A stretch of DNA of 64,000 nt, from contig NZ_JAJQJH010000001.1 in assembly GCF_029544075.1 (NCBI RefSeq), positions 496,001 to 560,000 of the forward strand, written 5' to 3'. Positions 37,860-47,780 of the stretch are shown here, piece by piece. Source of the DNA: Chromohalobacter canadensis. Lineage in GTDB: Bacteria; Pseudomonadota; Gammaproteobacteria; Pseudomonadales; Halomonadaceae. How positions within the stretch are numbered: position 1 is the first letter of the stretch; each line of letters opens with the position of its first letter. The notes beneath the pieces are model-generated. The model saw only the letters and a list, made by a program, of their open reading frames with translations. It made no database searches and was not told the DNA's origin. Both the position numbers and the translations under genes were made by a program.

Positions 37860-39323
37860 ATGCTTGAGGTACGATGGAGTCGGATTGCTAGTAGTGCGCT
37901 GCTGATGATCTTTGCGGTGGGTTTGTGTTTCCAGCACTGGCACGTCTTTCCTTACCATGATGACTGGGGTTATGCGGTTCTCAGTTATGTGACCGAGCAG
38001 ACGGGCTTCGTCGGGCAGAATTTCAGTCAATGGCAACTCGTGAACTTTCTTCACGACGAGTACATGAATTGGTCGCCGCGCTTTCTCGCCTTCTTCATTC
38101 AGGTCAATCTGTTCAAGCTGGGTATCGATGCCGTTCGGCTGACACAGGTGGCGGTGCTGCTGGGTTGGCTGATGCTGTCGGTACGCATCGTATCGGGGCG
38201 TGTTCGACATCCCTTGGTGGCGGTGGGTGTGGTCTATTTTCTGGCCTGGCCGAGTTTCATCACGGTAGGAGGGCTTTATTGGTTTTCGGCGTCCATTGCC
38301 TATGTCTGGGGCGTGGTGCCGTTACTCCTGGCGGCGTGGTGGTTGCGCTGCGATGCCACCTTGTCGTGGCGTGCCGTGGCCATGCTGGCACTGGCGGCGC
38401 TGTTCCATGAGCAGATGGCGGTGACGGTTATTGGCGTATTGGTAGCCTTCGTGCTGGCGCGTCGTCTCGATGGCGAGCGCCTTCCCATGAGCCGCCTGGT
38501 AGTGCGTTGTTTCCCGGTGTTGGTGGCGTTCGGGGTGATTATATTCGCGCCTGGCAATTTTTCCCGTCAGGCCAGCTCGCTGCAGGATGGCGCATTGCTT
38601 GGCAACGCCGTCGCCAATCTGGCTCGGCTGGGAGAACTGGTCGCGGGTTCCTCAGCGGGCGTGCTGGCTTGAGTACTGATGCTGGCGTGTGTGGCGTTAC
38701 TGGCTTGGGAAACCTTGGCACAGACCAGTCGTCGCCGACGCTATCTGTCGCTGATGACAGGGCTTGCTGTGGTGGTGATGCTCTCGGCTGTGCTGCCCGT
38801 TGTGGCGCTGTTGGGCGTTTGGCTGGTGTGGGTCGTACTGTTGTTGCGCCGCTCTTGGGGCATGCCCGGTGTGGCGGTGGTGCTGGCTTTATTGGTGGGG
38901 GCGCTTTCCTCGTTGGCGCTGTTGCTGATGGCACCTTCGGTTGCAGGACGCTCGTTTTTGATCTTTTATGCGTTGATGCTGGTGCCGGTTTTGCATGCAT
39001 TGCATGCCGTCTCGCATGCTTGGAGGTGGCGCTGGGCGGGGATTTTCGTGGTGATGCTCATCTTGCCCTTCGCAGGGACGGATACACTGCGCGTTTATGA
39101 AGGTTATGCACAAAACGCCCCTGTTCATCGTCTCAACCAGGCGCGCTTGCGCGTACTGGCGCATGAGATACAGGCGGGCCAGGAGGCTCCAGGCAGCGTG
39201 ACGCTCTCGCGGCTGCCCAATGACCGCTACGCGGAAACCATGCCCTATCAGCGTCCGTTGATCGAAAATTGGATGAAAAAGTATTACGGCCTGCCGTCGT
39301 CGCTTGAGCTTCAGTGGGAGTGA
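37860..39323 (+). pseudogene. Membrane glucosyltransferase-like gene with an in-frame TGA
   Basis: A single frame from the ATG at 37860 (GGAGG 7 bases upstream) to 39323, interrupted only by TGA at 38670-38672 (reads SSAGVLA-stop-VLMLACVALLAW). It would otherwise be 487 residues: about ten hydrophobic helices, an N-terminal HVFPYHDDWGYAVLSYV, and a soluble C-terminus ending WMKKYYGLPSSLELQWE. It resembles DUF6056-type or Gtr-type polytopic proteins that decorate lipid-linked or surface glycans. TGG to TGA is the simplest origin of the stop. A fresh ATG at 38679 could restart translation of the second half. Sequencing error or suppression cannot be excluded. Confidence 0.75.
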
Positions 39324-39330
39324 AGTCGAT

Positions 39331-39370
39331 GTGTCGCCGAGGCTTTTGACCGCCGGATACGCGGCGACAC
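39331..39370. terminator. Hairpin between convergent genes
   Basis: GTGTCGCCG (39331-39339) and CGGCGACAC (39362-39370) form a 9-bp stem with a 22-base loop between the pseudogene and the GtrII-like gene. No T tract is present. Confidence 0.45.
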
Positions 39371-39447
39371 CGGTAACATGGCGCCGGGTCTGGGCATGCG
39401 GCGGATCGCCCGTATGGTCAGAAGGCGACCCCAGCCGGTGACGATGC

Positions 39448-40968
39448 TCAGTCGACGCTGAAGGGCAGCCAGCCCCGATGCTTGCCCAGCTTGACGATCA
39501 TTACGCCGTTGTGCCGTTGAATGGCCTTGGGGTTCGGCCAGGTTGGCATGGTGTCGACGTGGGTCAGTGCGCGCATGGTCTCGGCCTTGTCGGCATTGCG
39601 CCAGTCGGCGATGCCATAATAGCGGAAGAAGTGACGCAGGCGGATGTTGTTGCCGCCGTCCCAAGCGAAGAACGAACTGCCGAAGACATCGGATTTCGGC
39701 AATTTGTGCATACTGTCGTTGGGGATGCCGCCATGAAAGTAGACGGGCGTGTTCGCTGGGTCGAAATCGGGGTAGTTAGTGTACAGCACGGTGGCGATGC
39801 GGTTGGCCATCAGTACATCGGCATGGCGCACGGCGGCGTCGGAGGCAAAAAGCTGGGAAACCCAGCCACTGTGCAACACCAGCAGGGCCACGCCGATGCT
39901 CGTCAGCCAGCGTGGGTTGAAGCGTCGCAGCGCGTAAACCGCCAGCAGGGGGAAGGCCAGGTTGGTGGCCACGAGGACGCGTGGCGGCAGGGCGTAACGA
40001 CTCGTCAGGCAGAGCACGAAAGGCAGCAACAGGATCGCCGCCGCTAGCGCCGCACGATACAGGCCCAAGCTGCGCGGTCGGGTTTTGCCGAGCGAGAGGC
40101 CGATGGTTAGCGCGGCCGCCAGCGTGGCCAGCGAAAAGCTCGTCAGGCCGTAGTTCTGCAGGCCCGCCACACCCAGGGCCACCTGCCGGGTTACGGCCTG
40201 CAGGTAGGCGGCCAGGCTGAGATCGAGGTTCATGAAGGTTGTCAGATAGCCGACGTTGCTCTTCTGGTAGTAGCTCTGAGTCCAGTGGGTGACAAGACTG
40301 TAAAGGACGATGGCGGCCACGCTGACCATGGCGAAGCCGATGAGGCGGGCGATTACCGTGCCAGGCAAGGGACCCCGGGTGTCGCTATCGAATAACAGTT
40401 TGCCCAGCAGCATCAGCGGGGGAACCACGACGAGCGTCTGGTAGATACCGATGGCATAGGCGTAACAACCCACGCTGAGCAGAAGCAGTCCCCACCGAGC
40501 GATGCCTTGGCGCGATCTGTCGCAAAAAAGCCATGTGCTGGCGATGGCCAGCAGGTAACCGATGGCCACGGTGTCGGCCTGATTGATGAATTCGAACTGG
40601 TAGGCCATCTGCGGAAAGCCCACCATCAGGGTGCAGAAGACCAGCGCGGGCAGGCCGGTGAGCGCGAGTAGCCGGGCGGCCAGCAACGCCGCCAGGCTCA
40701 GGGCGAGGATGGCCACCAGCAGTGTGAAGAAGGGCACGAAGGGTTCGGGAAGCAGCCAGGCGCGTAACAGGCTGTGCCCCCAGCGGCCAAAGGCGATGGT
40801 CTGCTCGAAATTATCGCGGAATTCACCGTCGATGGGCAGGCTGAAGTGGCTTAGTGGATAGCCGTAGACGATGAGACCCGCCATGGCGGTCAGCAGGAAC
40901 AGCTGTGTATTGTGGCTTACCGAATCGAACAGCGAGGGGGAGCTACTGGCGGAATCAGCGCAAGACAT
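39448..40968 (-). CDS. GtrII-like membrane glucosyltransferase
   Basis: 506 residues with about eleven hydrophobic helices and a ~110-residue periplasmic C-terminal part. YGYPLSHFSLPIDGEFRDNF near the N-terminus has the acidic first-loop position typical of glucosyltransferase GtrII (Glucos_trans_II) proteins. These take a sugar from undecaprenyl phosphate on the periplasmic side and attach it to O-antigen. GtrA and GtrB, which make and flip the lipid-linked sugar, are encoded at 42815-44154. GAGG lies 5 bases before the ATG. It is probably one of several acceptor-specific enzymes in this cluster. Confidence 0.82.
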   Translation of the reverse strand: MSCADSASSSPSLFDSVSHNTQLFLLTAMAGLIVYGYPLSHFSLPIDGEFRDNFEQTIAFGRWGHSLLRAWLLPEPFVPFFTLLVAILALSLAALLAARLLALTGLPALVFCTLMVGFPQMAYQFEFINQADTVAIGYLLAIASTWLFCDRSRQGIARWGLLLLSVGCYAYAIGIYQTLVVVPPLMLLGKLLFDSDTRGPLPGTVIARLIGFAMVSVAAIVLYSLVTHWTQSYYQKSNVGYLTTFMNLDLSLAAYLQAVTRQVALGVAGLQNYGLTSFSLATLAAALTIGLSLGKTRPRSLGLYRAALAAAILLLPFVLCLTSRYALPPRVLVATNLAFPLLAVYALRRFNPRWLTSIGVALLVLHSGWVSQLFASDAAVRHADVLMANRIATVLYTNYPDFDPANTPVYFHGGIPNDSMHKLPKSDVFGSSFFAWDGGNNIRLRHFFRYYGIADWRNADKAETMRALTHVDTMPTWPNPKAIQRHNGVMIVKLGKHRGWLPFSVD

Positions 40969-41130
40969 GCGGGCCTCATGGAAATGGCGACCAGTCCGGC
41001 CGGCGAGGCTGGCCGGTTCAAAATGGCGTGATGCGGCGTGATTCTGCCGAGTTTTTCATTATTTGTCGACTGGTGTGGCTGAGGTTCCCGGCGTATCCTC
41101 CGTCGCCAAGCCATTGATCCAGGGGGACTC

Positions 41131-42441
41131 ATGCTCAGCCATTGTCGGGCCATTCGTGGCCTTTTTATCAGTTTCGCGGCACTGTCTGTCGCCGTTTATG
41201 CGGCGATTTTCTGGCGCATGCCGATGATGGGCGAGGATTTCGCCTTCCCCCGCACTCATGGCGACACCGGATGGGGCGAGCGGCTGGCATGGATTGCCTA
41301 CAAGATTCCAAGCCACACTGCAGGTTGGAACGCGCGCTTCGGCGAGCAGTTGGCCATCGTCTGGCTCAACCTTCCGGCATGGATGTTCTGGCTGGTCTCA
41401 CTGGCGGCCTTCGTGGCGTTCAATGCGCTGATTGCCATGGTGTATTCGGGGCGGCGTGATCTGACACTCAAGCTGGCGCTGTCGTTGGGGCTGATGTTCG
41501 CCCTGTGGCCGGGGCTTGAGATCTTTTTCTGGAAGACGGCCAATGCCGGCTATCTCCAGCCGATCGTACTGTCCTTGATCTGTATCGTGGCCTATCGCAG
41601 CGAAACGACGTTGGCGTCGATGAGCCGGCGCCCCGGGGCCATTGCGGGGCTGTGTCTCGTCGGGTTGTGTGCGGGCTATTCGTTCGAGAACGTCCCGTTG
41701 GCACTGGTGCTCTACATGATGCTGGCATGGGGGCTGTCGCCGCGGCGCCGTGAGATGTGGCCGGCGCTGTTGCCGGTTGTCGCCGTGCTGATCGGCTGGG
41801 CGACATTGATGACGATGCCATCGACAGCTCATCGCCGGGCTTATTATGCGGAAGTCTTTGGGGCTGAGAATCCCGACCTGACGTATTATCTTCACCGTGC
41901 GGAAGAGGTGACCGGCACATTCTTTGATACTTCGGCGCTGCTCTTTGCCTTGGCGTTGGTTTCGCTGGTCTTCCTGGTAGTGCTGCAACGTCGTGGATGG
42001 GTGAAGATCGATAGGCGTGCCTGGTGGACCGTCATGCCCGCCGTGCTGGTGGTGGGCTCGATGATGGCAGCACCCTATACTGAACCGCGTGCCTTTTCGC
42101 TGGCCTGGGCGTTGATGTTCGCTGTTGTGGTCGAAGCCGCTTGGCAGACTTGCCAACGTTGGCGCTGGGCCGGTGCCATCTGGGTCGCGTTACTGGCGAT
42201 CTCTGCGGGTTTCGCAATCAAGACCTTAGTCATCTACGAAGACGTATCGGATACGTTCCAGGCACGTGAAATGAGGATCCTCAGGCATCTCGATACGCCG
42301 TCTTGTGCGGAAGGCTTGCCCATCCGACAGCGGCATTTCAACTATGCGTATCGTTATTTCAATAATCGTGATGTTTGGTATCTTTCCGCATTGCCGCAGG
42401 TTGGGGAGTACTACGGCTGCAAGCTGATCCCGGTCAAGTAG
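41131..42441 (+). CDS. DUF6056-like polytopic glycan-modifying protein
   Basis: 436 residues; AGGGGGA precedes the ATG. About ten transmembrane helices; an early periplasmic loop with MPMMGEDFAFPRTHG and WNARFGEQLAIVWLN; a periplasmic C-terminus with FNYAYRYFNNRDVWYLSALP and YYGCKLIPVK. The layout matches O-antigen glucosyltransferase-like proteins of the Gtr group. The function is inferred from layout and the adjacent gtrAB. Its C-terminal FNNRD...YYGC pattern recurs in a gene remnant at 42756-42854. Confidence 0.75.
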   Translation: MLSHCRAIRGLFISFAALSVAVYAAIFWRMPMMGEDFAFPRTHGDTGWGERLAWIAYKIPSHTAGWNARFGEQLAIVWLNLPAWMFWLVSLAAFVAFNALIAMVYSGRRDLTLKLALSLGLMFALWPGLEIFFWKTANAGYLQPIVLSLICIVAYRSETTLASMSRRPGAIAGLCLVGLCAGYSFENVPLALVLYMMLAWGLSPRRREMWPALLPVVAVLIGWATLMTMPSTAHRRAYYAEVFGAENPDLTYYLHRAEEVTGTFFDTSALLFALALVSLVFLVVLQRRGWVKIDRRAWWTVMPAVLVVGSMMAAPYTEPRAFSLAWALMFAVVVEAAWQTCQRWRWAGAIWVALLAISAGFAIKTLVIYEDVSDTFQAREMRILRHLDTPSCAEGLPIRQRHFNYAYRYFNNRDVWYLSALPQVGEYYGCKLIPVK

Positions 42442-42505
42442 CTGTTAGAGCATGGTCAAGATATTCCAGTTCGGGTAAGCACAAAGGCAAGCTATCGGCA
42501 GTGGA

Positions 42506-42632
42506 CTGTGGAAGCGTACTTGTTCGCGATCCGTGTCGTCGACATACCATGCTCACCGCTATCGGGAATCAATTCCCTCCCACAAGGACACGCTAACCGG
42601 CAGGGGCTGTGGGAGTGAACTTGTTCGCGATG
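42506..42632. repeat. REP cluster, class B
   Basis: A degenerate plus-side copy (42506-42532), a minus-side GGGAATCAATTCCC element (42559-42586) and a plus-side GTGAACTTGTTCGC element (42607-42632). The following segment to about 42672 (TTTCCCGGCAAAGTGCGATG) recurs after the REP pair at 57303-57377. Confidence 0.88.
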
Positions 42633-42692
42633 ATCTGTGCCGCATTTCCCGGCAAAGTGCGATGAACCTTTTTTATTGTGGCCAGGGCTGGC

Positions 42693-42854
42693 GTTGCTTT
42701 TCTGGCAGACAGTGGAGGCTACTCGCACCCGTTGATCCTGAATCTCGCGTGTCTGATGGTGTTCAATAATCGAGACGCATGGACCATGCAGAATCTCGAC
42801 GCCATGGGCAGTTTCTACGGTTGCTCACTGGACCTTGAACAAGCGGGCGGTTGA
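42693..42854 (+). pseudogene. 3' remnant of a DUF6056-like gene
   Basis: The frame ending at TGA 42852-42854 reads [20 protein letters not shown] then [12 protein letters not shown]. This lines up with the end of the 41131-42441 protein (YFNNRDVWYLSALPQVGEYYGC). Only the last ~30 codons are convincing; the rest is missing, with a REP cluster just upstream. The upstream limit at 42693 is approximate. The remnant overlaps the 3' end of gtrB on the other strand by 40 bp. Confidence 0.65.
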
Positions 42855-43798
42855 GCCATGCTCTCGGTGCGTTCGCCGTTGCGCAGCAGGCGCTTGACGA
42901 TGTACCGGGGGCGTTGCTTGCTTTCCATATAGATGCGGCCGACATACTCGCCAAGCACGCCGATTCCCATCAACTGCACGCCGCCCAGAAAGAGGATGGC
43001 GGTCATCAGCGATGGGTAGCCGGGAACGGCATTGCCCCATACGAGCTTGTCGATGATCAGCCAGGCGGCGTACAGGAAAGCGAAGGTGGCGACGCCGAAT
43101 CCCATATAGGTCCAGATGCGCAGCGGCACGGTGGAAAACGAGGTAATACCTTCCAGGGCCAGATTCCAGAGTTTCCAGCCATTGAACTTGCTTTTGCCCG
43201 CCGAGCGTTCGACACGGGTGTATTCGACCACGGCGGTATCAAAGCCGACCCAACTGAGAATGCCTTTCATGAATAGCTTGCGTTCCGGCATGTCGATAAT
43301 GGCATCGACGACACGCCGTGACATCAGGCGAAAATCACCGACGTTTTCCTCGATGGGGGTTTCGCTGATTCGGTTGTTGAGCTGGTAGAACCATTCGGCG
43401 GTGCGGCGCTTGATGTAGCCGTCGCTATCACGGTCACTACGCTTGGCGAGCACTACGTCGAAGCCTTCTTGCCATTTATCGATCAGCCGTGGAATGACCT
43501 CGATAGGGTCTTGTAGATCCACGTCGAGTGGAATCACGGCGTCGCCCTGGGCATGTTCCAGTCCCGCGAACAGCGCCGCCTCCTTGCCGAAGTTGCGGGA
43601 AAGGTCGAGCGCCGTCACGCGGGCATCCGATAAGGCCAGGGCCGCAAGGATTTCTGCCGTGCGGTCACGACTACCGTCATTGACGAACACGATCTCGAGT
43701 TCGTGTTCGCGAAGGGCCTCATGTTCGCGGACGGTCTTATAGAAAAGCGCGATGGTGTCTTCTTCGTTGAAGACGGGAACGACGAGCGAGATGTTCAA
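42815..43798 (-). CDS. gtrB: Bactoprenol glycosyltransferase GtrB
   Basis: 327 residues starting at a TTG (43798) that overlaps the gtrA stop as TTGA and has AGGAG 6 bases upstream; an earlier TTG at 43819 lacks this. GT2 domain: [70 protein letters not shown]. Two C-terminal transmembrane helices follow, with [20 protein letters not shown], the GtrB/DPMS hallmark. It transfers glucose (or another sugar) from UDP to undecaprenyl phosphate at the inner membrane. Confidence 0.92.
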   Translation of the reverse strand: MNISLVVPVFNEEDTIALFYKTVREHEALREHELEIVFVNDGSRDRTAEILAALALSDARVTALDLSRNFGKEAALFAGLEHAQGDAVIPLDVDLQDPIEVIPRLIDKWQEGFDVVLAKRSDRDSDGYIKRRTAEWFYQLNNRISETPIEENVGDFRLMSRRVVDAIIDMPERKLFMKGILSWVGFDTAVVEYTRVERSAGKSKFNGWKLWNLALEGITSFSTVPLRIWTYMGFGVATFAFLYAAWLIIDKLVWGNAVPGYPSLMTAILFLGGVQLMGIGVLGEYVGRIYMESKQRPRYIVKRLLRNGERTESMAQPPACSRSSEQP

Positions 43799-44154
43799 GA
43801 GCGGCTCCTGAAGACGCAATATCGTGAATAGACAAAGCCGAGTATCAGGCTGATCGCCGAGAAACTGATCAAGGTGATCAGTGGGGGCAGGTCGCTCAGG
43901 TCGGCGAGCTTGCCGACCAGCCAGCTGACCAGGCCCATGAATGCGACGAACAACATGTAGCGAGCGGGCGTCGCCTGGGATCGAAAGGTCCAGTGGGCGT
44001 TGGCGAAGAACGAGAACGTCACCGCGATGATGAACGCCACCAGATTGCTGGACGCCTGGATGCCTGTGAAGTGGTAGGCAATGGCGAACACGCTCCAGTG
44101 AATCACTGTATTGATGACGCCTACCGACGCGTATCGGGTAAAGAGCTTGAGCAT
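43795..44154 (-). CDS. gtrA: GtrA-like lipid-linked sugar flippase
   Basis: 119 residues from the ATG at 44154, chosen because [20 protein letters not shown] is the usual family start; an upstream in-frame start at 44313 would add a polar extension and no clear ribosome site favours either. Four transmembrane helices; [11 protein letters not shown] is the conserved central loop and [14 protein letters not shown] the end. It is thought to flip undecaprenyl-phosphate-linked sugar to the periplasm for the large Gtr enzymes. Forms an operon with gtrB. Confidence 0.9.
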   Translation of the reverse strand: MLKLFTRYASVGVINTVIHWSVFAIAYHFTGIQASSNLVAFIIAVTFSFFANAHWTFRSQATPARYMLFVAFMGLVSWLVGKLADLSDLPPLITLISFSAISLILGFVYSRYCVFRSRS

Positions 44155-44443
44155 GAGGGTATCGTAACTGTGCCGACTGGCGATGCGTGCCGCGTTGATC
44201 AAGGCATCGTAGTCTACAGGCCGGGTACGAGGAGATAAACGCCGACGATATGTTTCAAGACGGGCTGCTAGTGGATTGTCGTGCCGGTGACCAGTCGCGA
44301 CGTGACAATGCACCGGTCGACGAAAGCGTTAGGTGGAGAGATATCGCTGACAGTTACCATGCGTTACGCTATTTGTCGCAATAATACGACACTCACGTCT
44401 TTGATCATCCGCCTCGTCCCGAGGGGTGATGGAGCGATGTTAT

Positions 44444-47400
44444 ATGGCACTTAGAGGGTTCGACAAAACATACTATCTGAACGCTAAGTTAGCGCAGTTG
44501 GAAGACACGCCGGAAACGTCCGACGAGTGGGCGGGCAAGAGCGCGGATGCTTTGGATGATGCACTTCGGAACGATTATGGGCTGATGGCCGAGGAGCATT
44601 ATCAACAATACGGCTTTCAGGAAGGCCTGGCGCCCAACGACTTCTTTGATCCGCAACAATATATTCAGGCCAAGGCCACGTCGCTCTTCAACGACGATAC
44701 GAGGGACTATACCAGTATCGATGCAGCCGCTGAGGCGTTCGTCGATATCTGGAATGGCAATGTCTACCAGCATTACCTGCAGTACGGTGCCGATGAAGGC
44801 ATCAACCCCTCTCAGGCATTCGACGCTTCGGCGTATCTGGAAGAAAAGCTGGTCGCATTGCAGATCGCCGGTGAAACGCAGTATCAGAGCGTCGGCGATG
44901 TGCGCGCGGCTTTCGACGCGGCCGGCCTGACGCCGTTGGGGCATTTCATTGAGTATGGTCGCGAAGAAGGATTGAGCGCGCCGGAGGTAGCGCCTGATCC
45001 CCCGGAAACCGACCCAACCCCAGCGCCGGATCCTGTCCCGATGTTCGAGCTCTCGGCCAATGGCATTCCCACCGATATCAGCGACGGGGCGGATAGTGTG
45101 ACCGGCGGCCCCGGCGACAACGTGATTCGCGCCAGCCAGGATGCCGATGGCAACGGTACCGCCGATGACCCGCAGCTCGAGGTGGGCGATGTTCTGGATG
45201 GCGGCGGCGGCACGGACCGCCTCGTGGTCACGGACGTGGACCCCGGCACGCATGACCTGCCGACGTTGAGCGCCGGCACGGCCGCCACGAACATCGAGAT
45301 TCTCGACATCAGGACGCTCGACGAGGGCGCGGCGCAGTCGCTGCAGATTGATGTGGCCAACTATGGTTATGACCTGACGGAGCTTCGCTTCGCCGATGGC
45401 GATGACGTGGCGGACGGTGTCGAGGTGACTAACCTGAACGCCGGCCTGACGCTTCAGGCGACCACCGACCTTGGCACCTTGGATATCGCGGGCTATCGCG
45501 CTGACGTTTCCGAGCAAACGACCATGCTCTCGCTGACCGGTGGCGTGACGCTTGCGGATATCGACGATACCAGCGCGGCCACCGAGTCGCTGACCATCGA
45601 GTCAATCGGCGGGAATGGTAATGCGGTCACTAATCTGGGTGACGACGGACGCTTCCAGGGCACGGATATCACGATCACCGGCGATACCGCGTTCGCCATC
45701 GATCTCGGTACGAGCGATATCGACACGGTCGATGGCAGCCAGGCGACCGGAGCATTGACGCTGGATGGCAGCGACGGCGCGGATACGCTGATCGGCGGTG
45801 CGGGCACCGATAGCTTCGGCCTGGGCCAGGGTGACGATACCGTGGTTATCGGCGCGGGGGATACCGGCATGCATGATGGTACCCGCGATACGCTGGTGAG
45901 TGCCGACACCGGTGATGCGGTGTCGCTGCAGGCCGGATTCGGTAGTTTATCGGGTGATTATGGCTTGAGCGACGGTGATGCGGTGGGCGTCCAGGCGGGC
46001 GTGAAGGCCGCTGATGGCGAGCGCGATATCTATCGCGATACCACCAATGAGCGTCTGGTGATCGAGACGGCGGATGATGGCAACACCACGCAACGCGCCG
46101 AGTTGGCGATCAGCGATGCCGCGAAGCTGTCCATCGCCTATGAAGCCGCGAGTGACCGCTTGGTGTTCGGTCAGCAACCACCGTCTTTTCGCCTGGATGG
46201 GGACAAGCTCGATGTCACGGGGAACAACATTAGTGGCTTGAATCTTAACGTCGATCTTGACCAGGATCCTGTGCGCGCCGGGTTCGACGCCAACGCCGAC
46301 CCACAGACCATGCCGGGAGGGCTGTCGTCGCGCGGCGGTTCGGCGGCTAATAAGGTGGACCTGTCCGCGTTCGATGCGGCCGGTGAAAAAGTCATCGTGC
46401 AGGGTAATGTCAATGCCAACACGGTCCAGTTGGGCGACGGCGATGAGGTGATTCGCTTCGGCGATCTTCAGGGCAATGATCGGCTGATGGGCGGCGCTGG
46501 TAACGATACGCTGGAAATCGCCAATGGCGGCGCAGGCGCCAACGCCTTCGCACAGGATGCCATGCTCGCGGGGATCGAGATCGTGTCGTTGGCTGATGGG
46601 GGCCATTACGGGGTTGACCTCGGTGGGCAGAGCGAGAGCTTCATGGTCAACGGCGGTGACGGCGATAATATCTTTATTGGCGTGGGAGAAAAGGACGGTA
46701 TCGATGGCGGTGCCGGTCGCGACACGCTCCGCCTGCGCAGCGGCGACCATCACGTGAATGCTTTTGGCGACGATAGTGGCCTGCAGAATGTCGAGGTCGT
46801 GACCCTAGGCGATGGCGGCGATTACGGCGTCGACCTGCGAGGACAGAACGAAGATTTCATAATCAACGGCGATGACGGTGCCAATACCATCGTGCTGGGC
46901 GACGGTCATGATGAGGCCCATGGCCACGGCGGGGATGACACCTTCATGCATGTCGGCCACGACGATAGGCTCGACGGCGGTTTGGGCACCGATACCCTGC
47001 GCATCGAGACCGGCGATGAGTTCAACCAATTCGATAGGGACTCCCTACTAGAAAGTATCGAGACGGTGCGCCTGGCGGATACGCCCACTGGCTCCGATGA
47101 TCTTGGCGTCGATTTGAATGGCCAGTCCGAGGGCTTCATGATCTACGGCAATGACGGTGAGAATAGCCTCCAAGGCGGCAACGGTGCCGATTGGTTTTAT
47201 GGTGGCGAAGGCGTAGATACTCTCACTGGGGATGAGGGCGACGATGTCTTCGTGGTCGACGATTTCACGGCGACCGATTTGATCACCGACTTCAGCGTCG
47301 GCGATGACATCAGCTTCGGTGATGTCGTAACTGGGGTGGCCGAGACCGATACCTCGTCGCTGGATACGAGCGCCACGCTTCAGGACTATCAAGATGCAGC

Positions 47401-47596
47401 GGCCAATACCACCGCCGGCCAGGTGAATCATTTTGAGTTCAACGGCAATACCTACCTCGTCTTCGATGCGGATGGCGGGGCGACGAGCACGTTCGAGGCC
47501 GGCAATGACGGCATGGTCGAGCTATACGGCTCGGTGGATCTGAGTGGCCTGAAAGCTGTCGATGCCGGCAATGCCGAAGCCGTCACCCTTGCGTGA
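44444..47596 (+). CDS. RTX-like secreted protein with FD modules (P2)
   Basis: 1050 residues from the ATG at 44444 (GGAG 10 bases upstream, and the start then matches the MxxxxFD pattern of the other cargoes). Residues 1-190 hold three FD modules (FDKTYYLNAKL, FDPQQYIQAKA, FDASAYLEEKL, each closing with HY/HF...YG...EG). A Pro/Asp/Glu linker (PDPPETDPTPAPDPVP) follows. Then a beta-rich region, RTX-type nonapeptides (GGAGTDSFGLGQGDDTV; GGAGNDTLEI; GGAGRDTLRL) and about three copies of a 75-85 residue repeat (DLGGQSESFMVNGGDGDNIF, DLRGQNEDFIINGDDGANTI, DLNGQSEGFMIYGNDGENSL). It ends GNAEAVTLA. Calcium-stabilised, type I-secreted surface protein is the likely role. No Sec signal, no cysteine-rich parts. 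Confidence 0.87.
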   Translation: MALRGFDKTYYLNAKLAQLEDTPETSDEWAGKSADALDDALRNDYGLMAEEHYQQYGFQEGLAPNDFFDPQQYIQAKATSLFNDDTRDYTSIDAAAEAFVDIWNGNVYQHYLQYGADEGINPSQAFDASAYLEEKLVALQIAGETQYQSVGDVRAAFDAAGLTPLGHFIEYGREEGLSAPEVAPDPPETDPTPAPDPVPMFELSANGIPTDISDGADSVTGGPGDNVIRASQDADGNGTADDPQLEVGDVLDGGGGTDRLVVTDVDPGTHDLPTLSAGTAATNIEILDIRTLDEGAAQSLQIDVANYGYDLTELRFADGDDVADGVEVTNLNAGLTLQATTDLGTLDIAGYRADVSEQTTMLSLTGGVTLADIDDTSAATESLTIESIGGNGNAVTNLGDDGRFQGTDITITGDTAFAIDLGTSDIDTVDGSQATGALTLDGSDGADTLIGGAGTDSFGLGQGDDTVVIGAGDTGMHDGTRDTLVSADTGDAVSLQAGFGSLSGDYGLSDGDAVGVQAGVKAADGERDIYRDTTNERLVIETADDGNTTQRAELAISDAAKLSIAYEAASDRLVFGQQPPSFRLDGDKLDVTGNNISGLNLNVDLDQDPVRAGFDANADPQTMPGGLSSRGGSAANKVDLSAFDAAGEKVIVQGNVNANTVQLGDGDEVIRFGDLQGNDRLMGGAGNDTLEIANGGAGANAFAQDAMLAGIEIVSLADGGHYGVDLGGQSESFMVNGGDGDNIFIGVGEKDGIDGGAGRDTLRLRSGDHHVNAFGDDSGLQNVEVVTLGDGGDYGVDLRGQNEDFIINGDDGANTIVLGDGHDEAHGHGGDDTFMHVGHDDRLDGGLGTDTLRIETGDEFNQFDRDSLLESIETVRLADTPTGSDDLGVDLNGQSEGFMIYGNDGENSLQGGNGADWFYGGEGVDTLTGDEGDDVFVVDDFTATDLITDFSVGDDISFGDVVTGVAETDTSSLDTSATLQDYQDAAANTTAGQVNHFEFNGNTYLVFDADGGATSTFEAGNDGMVELYGSVDLSGLKAVDAGNAEAVTLA

Positions 47597-47780
47597 TGCC
47601 CACCCATGAAGGGCGGAGATGATGCACGGCTTTGAGCTGGCGCAGCTGTGGCGTAGACCGTGAATACGCAGATCGGAGTGTTCCATACGCTTACCCAGGT
47701 GTAGCGAATGTTCATATGCGACTGTTTTCCCTGGCATACTCCTTGCGATATGTGAAACACGCCAAAGGGGCAGGCAAGCC

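Noticed and set aside
37551-38210. 219-residue minus-strand frame
   Set aside because: Runs antisense through the glycan-modifying pseudogene and the P4 boundary with no domain signature; treated as a shadow frame.
38670-38672. In-frame TGA as a selenocysteine codon
   Set aside because: No SECIS-like hairpin was evident directly after it, and a membrane glucosyltransferase-like protein is not a known selenoprotein.
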